Origin: Macrocystis pyrifera
Lineage: Eukaryota > Sar > Phaeophyceae > Laminariales > Laminariaceae
DNA length: 64,000 nucleotides
Assembly (NCBI GenBank): GCA_031763025.1
Contig: JASSKH010000015.1
Span: 11,512,774-11,576,773, forward strand
Direction: 5' to 3'
Shown here: positions 21,900 to 31,472 of the stretch, piece after piece
Numbering within the stretch: the first letter of the stretch is position 1
How the letters are laid out: every line of letters starts with the position of its first letter
Position numbers and translations under genes: made by a program
Notes under the pieces: generated by a model
The model's database searches: none
Seen by the model: only the letters and a program-made list of their open reading frames with translations
Told to the model about the DNA's origin: nothing

Positions 21900-22990
21900 C
21901 TAAACTAAGGCTAACCAGGGGGGGGGAGTGGAAACGGTGGGGGTTCCGCGGGACACATCAGAGTTCCGCAGCACCCCACGTGCTAGGCTCCCATTCCCAT
22001 GGCGTTGAAGACACCACGATCCGTATACGGCGTTCCGTGCTGTAGTGTAGCGGGCGGGTTGGAGGTCGATCTTGATCGGGCCGGGGTCGTCCAGGAACCG
22101 GACGATGTAGGAGCTTCCCGGTGAAGACTCCGGCGGAGTTCCCGAAGAGGCGTCAGGGGGTGAGCCGTGGGCGACCTTGCCCAGCCACCAAAGGCCGTCG
22201 CGCGCCTTGTACCATATGTGTGCTCCGGAGGGTAAGATGGTGGTGCTGAAGTTGTGGAGCCAAAGGCTGCGGGAGACCAAGGCGTAGCCTGGAGCGAGGA
22301 AGATTTGTCCTTGAGATCGGGCCAGTTCGCGGTGAGCGGCGCCGATGCGCATCTGGCGGTAGAGGCGGTTCGTCTGGCGGTGCTGGGTTGGTGATCGTGA
22401 CCAGTAAAGTAGGATGTGGCGCCGGAAGTGTTGAAGGTCCAGCTCGCGTTCCCACGAGGGGCTGAGAAGTCCAGTCCAGTGAGTCTCGTACAGAACGGCG
22501 ATGACCCCGCCGCGGCCGCGTACGAGTTGATGGCCAGTGATCTGCTCGACCTCGAGGCGTTCCGGTGGAGGAGTGACGTTGTCGACGGTGACGTGGTAAG
22601 GGGGGGACTTGGCGGCAGAAGCTATGAGCACGTATGTAGTAAGGTCCGCGGGCAGATGCTTGGGGATGTCGCTGGTGTCGTCGGGGTTCCGGCAAGGTTT
22701 GCATCGTTGGACGGAGACGCGTGGTTTGGAGTCCCGTCCCGGGAGGTCGGATGGAAGGTCGAGGAAAAATAGCTTGTCGTGAAGGGGGCGATTGTCGGGG
22801 GTGTTTGAGGCGGGCGTCGGCCCTACGGCGAGGACCTTGAAGGGGCCATTCCAGTTCAGGGAAAGCTTCGTCTTGAGGACGGTTGCGTCGGTGCCCTCTT
22901 TGACGCCTTGGCGGATGGTTGAGGCGGAGTTGTAGACCCAAACCCAGCCGCCTACGGTGAAGGGGGGGGGATGCTAGGAGGGCGGCCATG
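21900..22990 (-). CDS. pol: Integrase C-terminus, chromodomain and Tudor-like segment
   Basis: The frame is shifted relative to the integrase core by a poly-C tract near 22965. It opens with FTVGGWVWVYNSAS and KTKLSLNWNGPFKVL, the GPF/Y-type integrase tail. A chromodomain follows at about 22398-22556 (VEQITGHQL, then HWTGLLSPSWERELDLQHF and ILLYW), with aromatic residues at plausible cage positions. Chromodomains guide chromoviruses to marked chromatin. Further on, about 22017-22226 reads IWYKARDGLWWLGKV, later YIVRFLDDPGPIKIDL, resembling a small SH3/Tudor-type barrel. That second assignment is tentative. Confidence 0.75.
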
Positions 22991-23028
22991 ATGGGCGCAT
23001 TGCGGCGCTGAGGACGCGAGACGGTGAG

Positions 23029-24138
23029 TCAGTGTAGTTCGCGGACGAGGGAATAGGCGCGTCGTTGTCGGTCGGTGGCGAGGTTGATGTAAACCAGGTG
23101 ATCGCGGTCCAGGCTTTGGTGACCGCCGATATTGTCGGGTTCGAAGACTGAGAGCGGGAGGCGAGGAAGGCGGCCCATGTGGATTTCGTTAGGTGCAAGC
23201 CCTGTGGCGGCGTTCACGGAATTGTTGTAGGCCGACGACACGTGTGGGAGCAGCACGTCCCAGTCGGTCTGCTGTTCGTTGCCAACCATAGAGAGCATTT
23301 GGGCCAGTACGTGGTTGACGCGCTCGATGCCGCCGTTGGTGCAGGGGTGGTAGGAGCTGGTGTTGACCTTGTGGATGCCAAGGCGTTCGTAGACGATGTT
23401 CGCAAGCTTGGAGGTGAAGTGTAGTCCGTTGTCGGAGAGAAGTGTAACCGGGCACCCCCAGAGAGGGATGTACTCGTTCAGGAAGATGTCGGCAGTGCCG
23501 GCGGCCGTGAATTGCGCCGCTGAAACGGCATACATATCGGCGCGGCGGCTGAAGCGGTCTGTGAAGAGGAGGATGTGGACGTTCCCGCGCGGCGTGAGCG
23601 GCAGGGGCCCGAAGTAGTCGACGCTGACGGTGATGCCAGGCCCGTTGGGCAAAGGAAGAGAAAGGATGGGCCAACGAATGGTGTGCCGGGAGGTCTTCCG
23701 CGCCTGGCATTGAAGGCAACGGCGGATCCACCAGCGGACGGAAGCGTCCATGCCAATCCACCAAAAGAAATGTGCCAACATGCGAACCGTTCGGGTGACT
23801 CCCAGGTGTAGGGAGGTGGTGGCGTGGCATGTGTTCAGCACCCAGGGGCGCATTAACATTGGCACGTAGACGCGTGGGGCAGAGGGGGCGGGTGGTGGTA
23901 GGCTGTTCCCGGATGAGGTTGTGGGTGGTCGTTGGACCAGGAGGGCGGTGTCGTCGTCGGTACGGTGTAGCTTGCTTTTGGAGGCAAGAGTGAGGACGTC
24001 CGAAAGTTGTGGGCGCCGGGCCGGGGGGATGAAGTCCAGGAGGTCGTGCGGCGTGGGGCTGGGGGAGTCCAACGACAGGAAGCGGATGGTGGCGCAGCAC
24101 AGGGGCTCCGCGCGTTTTTCTCGCGCCCAGTTTTTTTT
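23029..24138 (-). CDS. pol: Gypsy integrase core
   Basis: The frame opens just after the TAA at 24139, which sits beside a 10-nt A-run. A Pro-rich linker precedes an HHCC-type zinc region (CHATTSLHLG, later CLQCQARK). The catalytic core has D in TVSVDYFGPL, D in LLSDNGLHFTS and E in GGIERVN, with exactly 35 residues between the last two (DD35E). The frame ends at an in-frame TGA at 23029, after which the same frame continues as credible integrase sequence until the poly-C frameshift. The enzyme joins retroelement cDNA to host DNA. This copy is interrupted but keeps all catalytic residues. Confidence 0.9.
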   Translation of the reverse strand, partial: KKNWAREKRAEPLCCATIRFLSLDSPSPTPHDLLDFIPPARRPQLSDVLTLASKSKLHRTDDDTALLVQRPPTTSSGNSLPPPAPSAPRVYVPMLMRPWVLNTCHATTSLHLGVTRTVRMLAHFFWWIGMDASVRWWIRRCLQCQARKTSRHTIRWPILSLPLPNGPGITVSVDYFGPLPLTPRGNVHILLFTDRFSRRADMYAVSAAQFTAAGTADIFLNEYIPLWGCPVTLLSDNGLHFTSKLANIVYERLGIHKVNTSSYHPCTNGGIERVNHVLAQMLSMVGNEQQTDWDVLLPHVSSAYNNSVNAATGLAPNEIHMGRLPRLPLSVFEPDNIGGHQSLDRDHLVYINLATDRQRRAYSLVRELH

Positions 24139-24866
24139 TTAGGTGTAGTGCTCGACGCAGGCGAGGAGGTAGGGGTCGTCATCGGGTTCGACGACGGGCT
24201 CAAGATGGGGCACTACCGGTGGTGTTGGTGCCGGCGGAGAGGGCATTGTTGAGGGTGTCGTTCTTTGCGTAGTGGGCGCCAATGGCTTGGGTGGCGGTCG
24301 GCGTCCTAACCGGTAGTCGGCTGTAGGCCGAGGGAGTCCCGCGGCAGCGGCGACGCGATGGCGGGTCCGAGAAGATATCAGACCTGGAAGGGCTGGTGTC
24401 GTGGCGCCAATGGTGGGCGGCGGAGAGACGACGGACGGCATGGAAGCCGAGCCTGGAGGAGCTCCGGTGTTCACGGCGGCATTCTCGGTGCCGGCAAGCT
24501 GTCCGGTGGTGGAGTCGCGGGTCGCAATAGGCCTGAGGAAGGTGTGGGTTGCGGGGGAAAGGGTGGGGTGCTCCGTACGTGGTCCGAGTAGGCGAAAGTC
24601 GCGGAAGTCGTCGTCGGTGAAGGGGAGCGGCTGGACGGTTGGGATGGGTCCGGAAGGGGGGGACACGAGCCCACCCAAGCCGATACCCGGGGTGGAAGGG
24701 TCGTTCGGCGCGAAGCCGCAGGGGCGGATGAGGTAGATGCCGACGGTGTCGGGGCCAGTGCGGCGGTTGCGTCCGGTGCGGTCGGCGTCGGTGGCTGGTT
24801 GGGGAAACAAGGAGAGAAAGTCGGCGTTGCCGTTGGCCGTGCCCTTCCGGTACTCCAGCGTGTAGG
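24139..24866 (-). pseudogene. pol: RNase H C-terminal tail and Pro-rich linker
   Basis: The first residues read YTLEYRKGTANGNADFLSLF, the end of a Gypsy RNase H domain (NADFLS is a hallmark). Next comes a linker with GIYLIRPCGF and a long Pro/Thr-rich stretch to the TAA at 24139. The RNase H catalytic residues are absent because the upstream part is deleted. The frame differs by one from the RT stub upstream, as expected across a deletion junction. Confidence 0.8.
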
Positions 24867-25252
24867 TGTACGCTGAAAGGAGCTCGAGCCGTTGGGCTGT
24901 CCGGGGGTACGGTGATCTTGAACGGCATGAGCGGGCACGAGCCGAACTCAGTCTTGGTGGTGGAGAAGACGTCCTGGAATTCGCAGAGGACGTTTCCCAG
25001 GTTGTTGATCACCGACGGGGTTCATCTAGAACCGTGCAGGTCGAAGTTGACGTCGCGTAGGTGTAACGGCAGACGTTCCCAGAGGTCGAGGAAGCTTTCC
25101 CGTTGGTCGGCGTTGAGGCGTGCAAGGAGTTGTGGGTACGGGGCTTTTGGTGCGGTAGGAGGGTCATCTGTCGATAGGCTCTGGTCGGCCACGGGAATGT
25201 TGTCGTGGAGGGCATGTACATCCGGAATTTGAGGGGGGTGGGGAGGGGCCAA
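24867..25252 (-). pseudogene. pol: RT N-terminal stub ending at a deletion junction
   Basis: The frame begins with the pre-RT linker (LNADQRESFLDLWERLPLHL), then meets a TGA at 25022. It continues with NVLCEFQDVFSTTKTEFGSC and LMPFKITVPPDSPTARAP, the conserved start of a Gypsy RT. Within the next 20 bp (about 24867-24884) the sequence jumps to the RNase H tail. The palm and the YxDD motif are missing, as is most of RNase H. A normal element would have roughly 1.2 kb more here (family knowledge). Confidence 0.85.
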
Positions 25253-26202
25253 GGAAGGGTGTCCAAGGGTGGAAAGTGGTACCTGTACCAGTGGGGAGTA
25301 GGAGGTTCCGAGGAGGTCGCCCGGCTCGAGATCGGTAGATCCAGATAGGGGGACCGTTTGGCATCCGTCGGAACGAAAATGGCCGTGTCGGAGAGTGGGT
25401 TCTCGCGGGGGAGCATGTTCACCATGTAGTTCCCGGTAAATGCTGGAGCGCCTGACTGGCGCGCCAGGTTGACCTTAACGAGCTTGGGGGTGGAGGAAAG
25501 CGATATAGCTTTGTTGCCGGCGAATCGGAGGTGGTAGACGTCGTCAGTGGAACGGTCGTCGGGAATGAATGCTGAGGCTCCGTTGGGGTCATGGTGGTTC
25601 AAGGAGAGCTCACCGCGGGTTCGCCGGGTAGGTTGGTGGGGGGGGGTGGGCTGTTGCTGGAGCGTGGTATACGAGCGTTGCTCGAAGCGCATCCAGCTGT
25701 CTCGTTTCAGAAGGATGGGGTGCTGCATGGTTCCTGCAGGAACTACGCAGGCCCATACTGCCAGGGCAGCAGTGGGGGACTGGAGGCGCATAAACTGGAT
25801 GCTTAAGCGGATGGAGACGGAGGTGGAGAGGGGGTCTGAAGTGCCGAAACCTCCCCATGAACGGGGGGAACTGTGCCGTTCGCACGTATCGGTGGCTGCC
25901 TGGGAAGCCTTCAGTTGTTCCACCGCGGTTGCGGTGATAAACGACTGGGGCGAGCCGGTATCGAGCAGTGCCACGAGTTCGCGGCGCGTAGTGGCGGTGG
26001 GGCCGCTGTGCACGAGTACTTCGTCGTGAACGACGCGTCGTCGACGGTAATGATGCCGCTTGTAAGGCATGGTCCGTGTTCCGGTATCGGCGGGCGGCGG
26101 GGGTAGGGAGGTGGCTGTGAGTTGCGGTGTTGATGGTGGACACTTGGGCAAAGTGGCTGCTGGGGTAGGCGTCGGGGGTGGACGGCGGTAGGAGTGGCCC
26201 AA
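25253..26202 (-). CDS. pol: Gypsy aspartic protease
   Basis: A basic Pro-rich leader precedes ELVALLDTGSPQSFIT, the D-T-G active site and flap-side context of a retropepsin, at about residues 75-90. The protease matures Gag-Pol. The open frame continues to 25009, but from about 25300 the coding signal passes to the frame of the RT stub. It overlaps the 3' half of the NADAR frame in a different register, so translation would need a frameshift or processing event between NADAR and protease. No in-frame ATG with good context was identified. Confidence 0.8.
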
Positions 26203-27223
26203 GTGGAGAGGTAGGCGGTTGCCATGGAGGGGTCGGGCTTGTTTCGTGGATGCCGTCGGCTGTGGGGGAGACCCGGGTGGAGTCGGTGGGGGTGGGTGTT
26301 GGCTCCGGGTCGTGAAGATGGGGAGGAAATGGAGGCTGGGTGGAGCAATTGGCGCCGAGGCTTTCTCGAACGTCCATCAGTATCCTGCCCAGCAAATTCC
26401 GACCACGCCAACGCGTCGGGTCACAGGCGTCCGGATGGTCGGCCTTGAAGCCTATGCCCCAGATGAGGTCGTGTGGGCTGGCCTCGGCGATGTGCTTGTC
26501 GCCGGTTGCCATTAGCTCCTCCCGTAGCTCCGGGTGTTGGCGGAACTTGGAGAAGTTAATGTAGAGGACGATGGTGTAGCGGTGTCGCTCCCAGACCATT
26601 TCGTCGAAGTCGGAAACGGTTCGCCCAAGTGCTTTTTGGCGGGCCGGGTCGCGGGTCGCTTTGATGCGGCGCTCAGTTGTGATGTTCCCGAAGAGCGCGG
26701 CCTTCTGCGCCATCATCGTCTGCTCAGCGCAGTTGTATGTGACGCCATCGTGTTCGATGTCGCACAGGTACCACTGCGAAAAGACCGAAGAGGAGTCCCA
26801 GAAGAAGTGGAAAGATGAGGCGGCCTCTGCGGTGACGTGTGCAGATGATGGCGTCTTTTGTGTTGGGGGTGGGGGGCGACGATAATCTTTCCTATCGCCG
26901 CCTGGCGTCGACGGAGGTAGAGTCAGCAACGATCGAGCGGTGCTGGCCGGAACCCTCGTGTTCGCGGGGGAATTGCTCGGCAAAGCCGAGGTACCGGGGC
27001 GGTCCTCGCCGGGGCTTATAAGCCGGGCGGGACGACCCACAAGCGCCCTATCGTCCAACTTTTGGAGAACAGGGGCATACTCGCTAGGGGATGCCACACC
27101 TGGGGTCCGTGTCCACGCTTTGCGCGAAGCAGGCGAGGAGGACGGGTCAGGGGGCTCAGGGCAGACCCTGGTCGACGTTGGTCGCGAGTCTTCCGTATTT
27201 AAAACGGGACTGTCCCTCGAGGC
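25610..27223 (-). CDS. NADAR (YbiA-like) domain encoded within a Gypsy element
   Basis: The frame is open from the TGA at 27224 to 25610. The credible part is the domain at 26357-26812. It starts FHFFWDSSSVFSQW, then YNCAEQTMMAQKAALFG, DEMVWERHR, KFRQHPELREELMATGD, EASPHDLIWGIG and WRGRNLLGRILMDVRESL. This matches the NADAR family end to end at about 150 residues. Residues corresponding to the Glu, Trp and Asp considered functionally important in YbiA are all present. NADAR enzymes hydrolyse ADP-ribose from guanine (known from DarT1/NADAR systems). A Pro/Ser-rich leader with no ATG lies upstream, so the domain is probably made as part of a Gag-Pol polyprotein. After about 26200 the frame is probably a shadow of protease. 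Confidence 0.9.
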   Translation of the reverse strand, partial: ASRDSPVLNTEDSRPTSTRVCPEPPDPSSSPASRKAWTRTPGVASPSEYAPVLQKLDDRALVGRPARLISPGEDRPGTSALPSNSPANTRVPASTARSLLTLPPSTPGGDRKDYRRPPPPTQKTPSSAHVTAEAASSFHFFWDSSSVFSQWYLCDIEHDGVTYNCAEQTMMAQKAALFGNITTERRIKATRDPARQKALGRTVSDFDEMVWERHRYTIVLYINFSKFRQHPELREELMATGDKHIAEASPHDLIWGIGFKADHPDACDPTRWRGRNLLGRILMDVRESLGANCSTQPPFPPHLHDPEPTPTPTDSTRVSPTADGIHETSPTPPWQPPTSPLGPLLPPSTPDAYPSSHFAQVSTINTATHSHLPTPAARRYRNTDHALQAASLPSTTRRSRRSTRAQRPHRHYAPRTRGTARYRLAPVVYHRNRGGTTEGFPGSHRYVRTAQFPPFMGRFRHFRPPLHLRLHPLKHPVYAPPVPHCCPGSMGLRSSCRNHAAPHPSETRQLDALRATLVYHAPATAHPPPPTYPANPR

Positions 27224-27243
27224 TCAGGGACAGCGGTGGTGTC

Positions 27244-28231
27244 AACACCGTGGCAGCTGGAGGAAGCCCGTCGTTCGCGGGTTCAACGCTGTCACAAGCG
27301 CGCATGCTGGAACATGCGCGTATGGAGCGGCCCAGTATGAGGCAGGCTCAGGGGGCGGTGGCCCGGTAGACGAAACACTAGTTTCGTGTGAACCGGAACC
27401 GCTGGTAGCCGTAATCGTCGAGACGTTTCCCAGGGTAGCAATGTCTGGGGTCTCGGCAACAGTCGGCAAGCAGCGTTGCTCACCGCCAGAAGACGCCGAG
27501 TGGAGCATCCCGGTGGGGCTCGGCGTCTTGGCCTCCTCCCGCCCACACCTCAAGGCAATCACTTGGGCAAGATGATCAGTGCTTGAACAAGTGGCTGTGA
27601 AATGGGCTGGGGTAGGGGGGGGGGGGGCATTGGAGGGCAGGGGTCGGGGAGGCGTGATGCACGTGATTTACTCGTGCGTCCTGGGAGCCTCGGGTGCTCG
27701 CAGTAGATGCTGTTGGTGGAGATGCGGCAGTTGCTCCACCATCGGCTTGTCGGTTGGTGCGGAAGGTTCCCGGCTGCCGTTGGTTCGGGTGGGTACCCGA
27801 GTTGGTGCTGCCCATCCGCATGTTCGCGGGGGCGGCAGGTGCGGAAGTATTGGTCGCAGGGGTATGTCAACGCGGAAGACGAGGGGGCAGGCTCGATGCG
27901 TTGTTGTTGGAACTGTTGCCCTGGCGACTGTCGGTTGCCGTTGTCGTATGACCGGCCGTTGTTGTGGCGCCAGTTGTCGGAGCGCCCGTTGTTGCCGCGG
28001 TAGTTGCGGGAGTGGTTCTGGTTGGAGCGGTTGCTGTTGTAGTTTCCGCTGCGGTTGTTGTTGTTGTTGCCTCGACGGTTGTTGTTGTCGTAGCGGTTGG
28101 AGTTTCGCTCCAGGTTGTGCTCGTAGTGTCCACGGCGATATAAGAGCATCCTCTGCTGCCATTGGCGCTAGGCGTGTCCAACTACCGGGCTGAGGATGCC
28201 GAACGTGTTGCGAAGCGCAGGGGGCAGGTCT
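27244..28231 (-). pseudogene. gag: Nucleocapsid-like basic Asn/Arg region and linker
   Basis: Just after the gag frame ends, shifting by one base completes a zinc knuckle: CPNCNGT is followed by H and KTC in the next register, giving C-x2-C-x4-H-x4-C. Further on, a frame open at 28149-27559 is a repetitive basic Asn/Arg/Gly-rich segment (RYDNNNRRGNNNNN), typical of RNA-binding nucleocapsid tails. Another frame is open at 27562-27242. Several frame changes and TGA codons (27242, 27224) separate this from the NADAR frame. Confidence 0.6.
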
Positions 28232-30347
28232 TCATACTATGTCCGTGCCATTGCAGTTGGGGCAGTGGTCACCGTGAGCTCGTAGGGCTTGGGCACGGGC
28301 CGAGCTCGTCAGGAGGGGTGTCAGGAGCGGTGGGGTCTGAGGGTCGAATGTGGTCGTGACCATGTATACCTCCTCGTAGTGTCGCAGCGGCCAGTCCGCC
28401 TCGTCCTCGCAGAACGGGTCGCGCCCCTGTTCGGCCACGTTCATGACGAACGGGTTGGAGGAAGACCCCCTTGTGTTGGTACCTGGGCCACGCGAAGTTT
28501 GCTGCCGCGCTGGGGTCGGTGGAGAGGAGGAGTACGTGACGAATCCGCCGGAGGAAGTCGCGTGGAAGCGGTGCCCGTTGATTGCCGGCGTCTTGTTGGT
28601 CGCCAGCACTTCGAAAGCTGCCCACATGTCGGCAACCGAGGAGAAGGGCTGCGGGGTGGTCATGAGGCGCCCCGGATAAAGCGTGGGCATGAGGGACGGG
28701 TATTGGCTGCCCGTAGTGCCGCGTACAATCTCGATGACCATGGCATCGCTCGGCTTGAAGACCCGTTCCGTGCCTTGTGCGACGGACACACGTTCTTTAA
28801 AGGCACGGACGAAGGTCGCGAAGTCCGTCAGATTTGGGACGCCGAAGGTGTGGAGCTGCTCGAAGGCGCGGCCCTGGTCGCCGTCGTCGAAGTGGTTCGT
28901 GAGTAGACGTAGGAGCTTCTTGAATGCCGACGGTCCGGTGTTGTCGATGGTGAGCTCCTGGCGCACCTGGACGAAGAAATCGTCGATGAGGCGAGGCAGT
29001 GGCGATGTCATGACCTGGGGGGACGAGAGCGCCTTGCGGAAACACCTTTGAAGTGGAGCATCCCATCCCACTACCCACGGAGGTGTTTCAAACGACTGCT
29101 TCTCCGAGTCGTCGCACACTATCAGGATCTCGCCGAGGACGAGTTTCACGCTGGCGAGGAGCATGCCCAGGTAGACGGCGGGTTCCACATTGTCCGGGCA
29201 TGGAAACCGCACGAGCGCAGTGAACTTGCGCATATCGACCCCGGCGTAGAGGCGCCGGACACTACGACGTTCCGCGTCCGTCATGGGCTCCGTAGTGGCT
29301 TCTGTCCTCAGGCTAAGTGCTCGTGCGGGGGGGGGCGCTGTCGTCGTCGTGGGAGTTGTCGAGGTGGAGTGGGACGGTATCGCCGGCGGCGTCTCCGTCG
29401 TGGGGCGGGTGGTTGGGGGTGTCGGGAGAGTGGGTCGAGGCTCGGTTGGGTTCCACACGTAGCCGCGGCCGGCGTTGGAGTGGAAATACCGTAGCTCGAG
29501 TAAAAGGGTGTGGGCGGCCCCGATGAACTCGGACGAGGCACCCTCGGTGGCGGCGCGGGCCAGAACGAGGGTGATCGACGGGTCGCAGTCGGGTGTGAAC
29601 AGGCGCCAGACGCGATGTGCCGCTATCGAGACATCCGAGGCTATCGGGTCGCGTGTACTCTGCATCCAGCGGAGCTTGGCGTCCAGGAAAACCCAGTCAT
29701 TGGACTCGAAACCGAACGTCTGCGGTTGCCTGTGCCCAGTGGGCATGGGGGCTGGCGAGGGTTGGGTCGGAAATGGTGCCTGGGACATTGTGGTCCCAGT
29801 TTGGTTTTGGGGAGGCTGGTGGGTGGTGGTCCTAGACACCGCGGCGGACGTAAAGGGTGGGTCCGGGTGCGGAGCGAGCGGCTGCGATTGCGTTGTGGTG
29901 GTCGCGGTCACAGCTGTAGTCTCGTAGGTGGGGTCGAAAGGGTTCGAAGAGGGAGTGGGGGGGGGATGGCGGTAGCACGAGTAGGAGGTCAGCGCTCTCT
30001 TTCGCGAGAAGGAGGAGCTGCTCGTGGTGGGCTTTGAGGGCCGCACGGCGCTCACGGAGGGCCGTGGGATCGCCTTGGTAACGCCCCGGATGGAGAGCAA
30101 GGGTGGAGGCTTCCTGTGCGGAGACCTCCGGTTTTATGGTAGGCACGGCACTGGTCGTACCTGCTCCCAGTGGAGAGGATCCCGGTGTGGTGGGGTGTAG
30201 CGTGAGGTCGCTCAGAATGGTTTCGAAGCCGGGGGTGTTGTCGTCCGTAGCGCGAGAGGCCCTTGCGGCATACCTCGCCTCGCGGGGGTTGGTGGCGTCG
30301 GGGGAGTGGGCGCCGGGCATGTTGGTGGAGGAAGCTTTCTCGGCCAT
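28232..30347 (-). pseudogene. gag: Gypsy gag, interrupted by a frameshift
   Basis: The start is MAEKASSTNMPGAH at 30347. This frame holds an acidic N-terminus and a helical segment (ALRERRAALKAHHEQLLLLA) and closes at 29832. The signal passes to a second frame near the G9 run at 29957-29965 and continues to 28232. There it includes a large helical capsid-like region (FKKLLRLLTNHFDDGDQGRAF, then FATFVRAFKERV). It ends at the first half of a zinc knuckle. Gag would form the particle that packages element RNA. No close family is recognised by eye; identity comes from position and composition. Confidence 0.75.
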
Positions 30348-31452
30348 GTTTAGGCGGGTGGAGCGCTTGTACTGGGGCGGGAAGAGGTTTGGTGGAGGAT
30401 GGAGAGGGCGGGTGGATCCAGGCTTGGATCAGGGTAGGCGGCTACAATACCAACAAACCGATCTAGGGGAGAGAAAGGAGCGCCGGTAAGGACGTACAGT
30501 AAGGACGTACGATAGGGGGTGGGGAAAAAAAAGGGGGTGTGCCACGATTTTAGTGCCCGTCGGGGGATATTTGTATAGTTGCGGGCATCTAACTAGCGTC
30601 AGGCGCCTCGCGTTTGATTGACGGTAGTCGCGCCGGGGTCACTCAAGTGATATCAGTTGAACAGAATTGAACATAACTCCGTCTGAAATGCCCAATGTTC
30701 GTAATGATAACAGGGCGTGACGCTTACTGAGCGTGGGCAGTGCAAGACCTTTCGTTGGGATAAAAATAAGAGTACCCGTAAAGAAAATGTGAAGGTCGAG
30801 TCGGGGCAAAAAAAAATGCAGCATGCCGGCACTATTTAGTAGCTGCACAGAATATCGGGCGATTCCCTAAACGGTGGGCAGCTTGTCGTTCCGTGGCAAA
30901 ACAGACAGCAACCGGTGCATTTCGGGGCGTCGTGAGGTCCGAAACGATGTGAGATACGTAGGGTATCGTAGAGGCAACACAAGTGGAAAACAAAAAAAAT
31001 AAATAAATAGACCCCGGTACGTAAAAATGTGGAAAAGGGTATCATTCGGCTCCTGTGGGGAGGTCCAATACTCTAATCCGCCGCGAAAAATTGTATATTA
31101 TTTTGTTTAATTTGGCCAGCATTTAGTTCATCTCTTTGGAACTGATCACTGCCCGGGCCACAGTTATTATGTTCCATATATGAGCAGCAGGCAGCTGCTG
31201 GTTTTGTGAGAAGCTGGACAAACAAGGGATAACCAGATGATATGTTACTCGTTTGTGTAGCCTTTGTAATGTTACAGTTCTAGGCAGCGTGTACCCTGCA
31301 TATTTGTAAAAGCGGGTGGGGATGGGATGCGCTGGAAAATAACACCTGTAACAAACTTGAACAGTGTCTACCCTGCTTTGGCTTAAAAGTCGGGAAAAAA
31401 AAACAAAAAATAAAAAACAAAAGTCGAAAGCGAAACGGGAAAGGGAGGGAAA
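30348..31452 (-). other. 5' leader of the Gypsy element
   Basis: About 1.1 kb separates the primer-binding site and gag. No coding frame with recognisable features is present. It is expected to hold packaging signals, but none can be read from sequence alone. Confidence 0.5.
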
Positions 31453-31470
31453 ACAAACACGACGACGCCA
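31453..31470 (-). promoter_or_regulatory. Gypsy primer-binding site
   Basis: Two bases inside the 5' LTR the minus strand reads TGGCGTCGTCGTGTTTGT. Starting with TGG, it can pair with the CCA end of a tRNA, as is usual for Ty3/Gypsy. The specific tRNA was not determined. Confidence 0.7.
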
Positions 31471-31472
31471 GA

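Noticed and set aside
22153..22989. 278-codon minus-strand Arg/Pro-rich frame
   Set aside because: It is a shadow of the integrase tail and chromodomain frame. GC-rich coding sequence opens an Arg/Pro-rich alternate frame.
24139..25012. A novel domain replacing RT in the Gypsy element
   Set aside because: The sequence resolves into the RT opening and the RNase H tail joined at about 24.87 kb plus a Pro-rich linker, so this is a deletion and not a replacement.
26940..27575. 211-codon plus-strand frame across the NADAR upstream region
   Set aside because: It is antisense to the Gypsy gag-NADAR linker, with no domain and no conserved start.
28289..30037. Plus-strand frames of 120-205 codons over gag
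   Set aside because: They are antisense shadows of the gag frame. Their composition mirrors its codon structure.
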